Shown piece after piece: positions 61,330 through 64,000 of a DNA stretch of 64,000 nt (its first letter is position 1; the number at the start of each line of letters is the position of its first letter). The stretch is from Odobenus rosmarus divergens (Eukaryota > Chordata > Mammalia > Carnivora > Odobenidae), in assembly GCF_000321225.1 (NCBI RefSeq), contig NW_004450277.1:62001-126000 (forward strand), read 5' to 3'. The position numbers and the translations under genes are program-made. The notes below the pieces were generated by a model. That model was given only the letters and a program-made list of their open reading frames with translations, had not been told where the DNA came from and did not search any database.

Positions 61330-61560
61330 AAAGACATAAAGACAAAAGAAACGATTAATAGATGTGACCATAAAAAAACAAAACTGTATGCGGAAAGACA
61401 GCATAACCAAAAAATAAGCCATAATGAAGAGAAAATGTTTGCAAAATTTAAAAATCTCATACCCTAAATATATAATATATAAACAATTATAAAAATACAA
61501 AAGAAATACATACAATAATATATAAACAATTCTAAAGAAAATGACATCTAATAGGAGACA
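61330..61560 (+). repeat. AT-rich, probable L1 fragment
   Basis: A-rich sequence with ATATAATATATAAACAATTATAAAAATAC and a second AATATATAAACAATTC copy about 50 bases on; resembles the A-rich sense strand of an L1. Confidence 0.4.
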
Positions 61561-61909
61561 CCATTAAGCTGCTCTAAGAATTTCACATTAGATTGCTTTG
61601 TCTTGATGCCTCATTTTTAGCTATCTTCTCGTGTGGCCTCATTCTCCAGTAGATGCGCCCCACCTTCACAGCTTGGTGTCAGTTCCATAGAAGATGAGGG
61701 GAGACACTTCAAGGCTTCTTTAAAGCCTTGGCTGTGGAACTCACACAGTATCATTTCTGCCGTGTTCTGTTGGTTAAAACAAGTCACTCAGCCAGCCCAG
61801 ACTCAAGGGGATGAAGAAATAGACTCCTCTCCCTGGGAGGAACGCCGAAGTCACATCCCAAAGGGGTATAGTAAAAGGGAGCTGTGATTCACTGGGGACC
61901 ATTACTATA

Positions 61910-62345
61910 ATACTCTACCACGTGATATCCAAAAATGTCTTTCATCTACCCTCACAACTGAGTGATAGTTTAGTTGAGAATATTATTGTAGATTGCTAAG
62001 TATTTTCCCTAAGAATGAAGGCATTGCTGCATTGTCTTCTAGTTTCTGGTGTTGTTGAGAAGGGTGATGCCATTTTGATTTGTTGCTTTATACGTGATTG
62101 CTTTTATTCCTCTGAAATCTTCCAGGATCCTCTGCTTATCTATGGTGTGATGAAATTTCATAATATGGCGTTGTGTGGGTCTTCTTTTTTTCTCTTTTCT
62201 TCATCTCCTCCGGTTTTGCATTTACAATACTGGGCATTTAGAAGGTCACTTTAATCGGGAAATGTGTTCTTTAGTCTGAAAGTTTTTCTTGTATTATTTT
62301 TTTGATAGCTAAATTTTCCACAAATATATTTTCTCACAAAACATA
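61910..62345 (-). mobile_element. Probable L1M-type fragment, antisense
   Basis: GAAGGCATTGCTGCATTGTCTTCTAGTTTCTGG and CTTATCTATGGTGTGATGAAATTTC resemble a reversed L1M segment. Confidence 0.55.
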
Positions 62346-62362
62346 TTAAGAGAGTAGCATTA

Positions 62363-62565
62363 GGGCGCCTGGGTGGCTCCGTCAGTTAAGTGTCCGACTC
62401 TTGATTTCAGCTCAGGTCATGATCTCAGGGTCATGAGATGGAGCCCTGTATCAGGCTCAGCACTGAGCATGGAGCCTACTTACGATTCTACTTACGATTC
62501 TCTCACTCCCTCTGTCCCTCCCCCGATGCTCTCTCTCTCACCACTCTTTAAAAAAAATAAAAAAG
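62363..62565 (+). mobile_element. Can-SINE with internal 12-base duplication
   Basis: Head GGGCGCCTGGGTGGCTCCG; body holds ACTTACGATTCT twice in tandem (about 62479-62502). Imperfect 15-base duplications at 62348-62362 and 62566-62580. Confidence 0.94.
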
Positions 62566-62639
62566 AAAAGAGCGTCATTATTTTATGTTTTTTGCAAATC
62601 TCTTTAATGCCTGGCTTAATAGAAGACAGCTAAATTCTC

Positions 62640-63595
62640 ACATCTACTTCTGTATTCCATCTGTTGCAATATGTTGTGTTTTTTGCAGTATATGAAGAAA
62701 TTCTGACTAGGCACATTTTAAAAGGAGCTTGTGTCTGAACAGATAGATAGTACAGAAACCAATATAACTAGAAACCTGGCAACCATCTATTTACCTTAAG
62801 ACTGTGCTAAATGGGAAATATTCAGTCATCTTTTTTAAAAGAATATACCCAAACTTGCACTGGTAGAAAACAAAACTGGTTTTTCTGTATAAAAACCACT
62901 TAGCACTTCATTTGTGAGTATGAATGCAGAATTTTGTGAAGGCAGCAGTCAGAGAAATCATGTATCCATTTTGTAAATGTAACTAGCCAGGAGAGAATCT
63001 ACAGGTTCAGGTCACCCCTTAGCTAGTGTGTCACTTACCATCACAAAGTGAATCAGCTGCCTAGAGTACCAAATTTCTTCCACTGGGGATATGAGTGTAT
63101 GGGTTGGACAGAAAACAGAGAAACTGAGGATGTAGATAAGAGTGTTTGGTGAGGTGCCCAATTCATCACAAGCCACCAGGAATTCAACATGGAGGGATGG
63201 TGTTAGTCATGCTACATGGCGATCTGATAGTTATGCTTGCATAAAATGAAGAGCATGTCCACACCTCTATTACTAATTCAGAGGGCACAGCAATATAAGA
63301 CCAAAGTTACAAGCCCATAAAACTCCCTGCCAAGAGAATGACTGTTTTCATATACTTTGGTCTGAACATGGGATTAGTAAGTATATGACAGAGCAGATCA
63401 AATCCAGAAGAAACCATCTTTTTATTTTGAAACTGTATCCTACCCATGCCTTGAAGTAAGTACTAAGTGATGCATCAAGCTTTTCCTCCCTTGGATCAAA
63501 GAGGAGGAGCTCTGAGAGCAGAAGCACAGCAGTGGTTGTGGCAGGAGCTACTGTGGTCCGTTCGCTCTTGGGATTTGCCATCTAAGAGCAGAGGA
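62640..63595. other. Intergenic, no recognised feature
   Basis: AT-rich sequence without exon or nameable repeat. The 77-codon antisense frame at 63348-63581 shows no domain. Confidence 0.45.
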
Positions 63596-63599
63596 TGGT

Positions 63600-63763
63600 G
63601 ACAATCCAAACAAAAGCATACATAAAAATATAATGGAATCCTACTTAGCGATGAAAAGGAATGAACTGCTGATACACCTGGTGATATGGATGAGTCTCAC
63701 AGACACACTGAACAAAAGAAGGCAGACTTTTATAAAAAAAAAAAAAAAAAAAAAAACATTCTG
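63600..63763 (+). mobile_element. L1M-type ORF2 fragment, sense, interrupted by a SINE
   Basis: ATATAATGGAATCCTACTTAGCGATGAAAAGGAATG and GATATGGATGAGTCTCACAGACAC are L1 ORF2 3' blocks. It continues after the SINE with ACATTCTGTGTGATTTTATCTG. Confidence 0.78.
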
Positions 63764-63966
63764 GGGCGCCTGGGTGGCTCAGTCAGTTAAGCGTCTGCCT
63801 TCGGCTCAGGTCCTGATCCCAGGCTCCTGGGATCGAGCCCCGCATCGGGCTCCCTGCTCAGTGGGAAGCCTGCTGCTCCCTCTCCCACTCCCCCTGCTTG
63901 TGTTCCCTCTCTTGCTACCTCTGTCGTTCTCTCTCAAATAAACAAAATCTTTTTTAAAAAAAAAAT
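63764..63966 (+). mobile_element. Can-SINE, full length
   Basis: Head GGGCGCCTGGGTGGCTCAG, GGGATCGAGCCCCGC, CT-rich body and A-rich tail. Duplications ACATTCTG at 63756-63763 and 63967-63974. Confidence 0.96.
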
Positions 63967-64000
63967 ACATTCTGTGTGATTTTATCTGAAACTCTGTAGA

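Overview
The window is mammalian nuclear DNA, almost certainly from a carnivoran. It holds about 25 copies of a tRNA-Lys-derived Can-SINE, recognisable by a head reading GGGGCGCCTGGGTGGCTCAG, plus L1, MIR, L2 and MLT1-type LTR remnants and spliced genes with GT-AG introns. The SINE bodies lack the insert typical of cat copies and most do not match the young dog subfamily. That points to a non-canid caniform (seal, bear or mustelid group); this placement is inference from remembered consensus sequences.

Two protein-coding genes were found, both on the + strand. (1) Bases 1-14.87 kb carry the 3' part of NSFL1C (p47, the p97/VCP adaptor): seven coding exons for residues 69-370, the stop at 14624-14626 and the poly(A) signal at 14841. 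The first 68 codons (UBA domain) lie upstream of the window. (2) Bases 33.5-55.03 kb carry the whole FKBP1A gene (FKBP12, 108 aa): a CpG-island promoter, four coding exons, an intron in the 3'UTR, a 3'-terminal non-coding exon and a poly(A) signal at 55006. The same tandem neighbours occur in the same relative orientation on human 20p13, so the block is conserved synteny. The two proteins are not known to act in one pathway: p47 directs p97 in Golgi and ER membrane fusion, and FKBP12 is a cytosolic prolyl isomerase, immunophilin and receptor/channel regulator.

Layout: 1-14.87 kb NSFL1C; 14.87-33.45 kb intergenic, with an assembly gap at 17818-17867 and a dense L1/LTR/SINE block at 25.5-31.2 kb; 33.45-34.15 kb CpG island with a second gap at 33732-33781; 33.97-48.94 kb the large FKBP1A intron 2, with an antisense L1 block at 45.5-47.35 kb; 48.94-55.03 kb the remaining FKBP1A exons; 55.03-64 kb downstream intergenic, rich in nested SINEs and LTRs.

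No novel biological system, RNA gene, CRISPR array or intact mobile-element protein is visible. The points most worth checking are the assembly (duplicated sequence flanking the 17.8 kb gap; a gap ending four bases before the FKBP1A start codon), the very short FKBP1A intron 1 whose polypyrimidine tract is a TCTG microsatellite, the 3'UTR intron placed to avoid nonsense-mediated decay, and several clean nested insertions that can be ordered in time.
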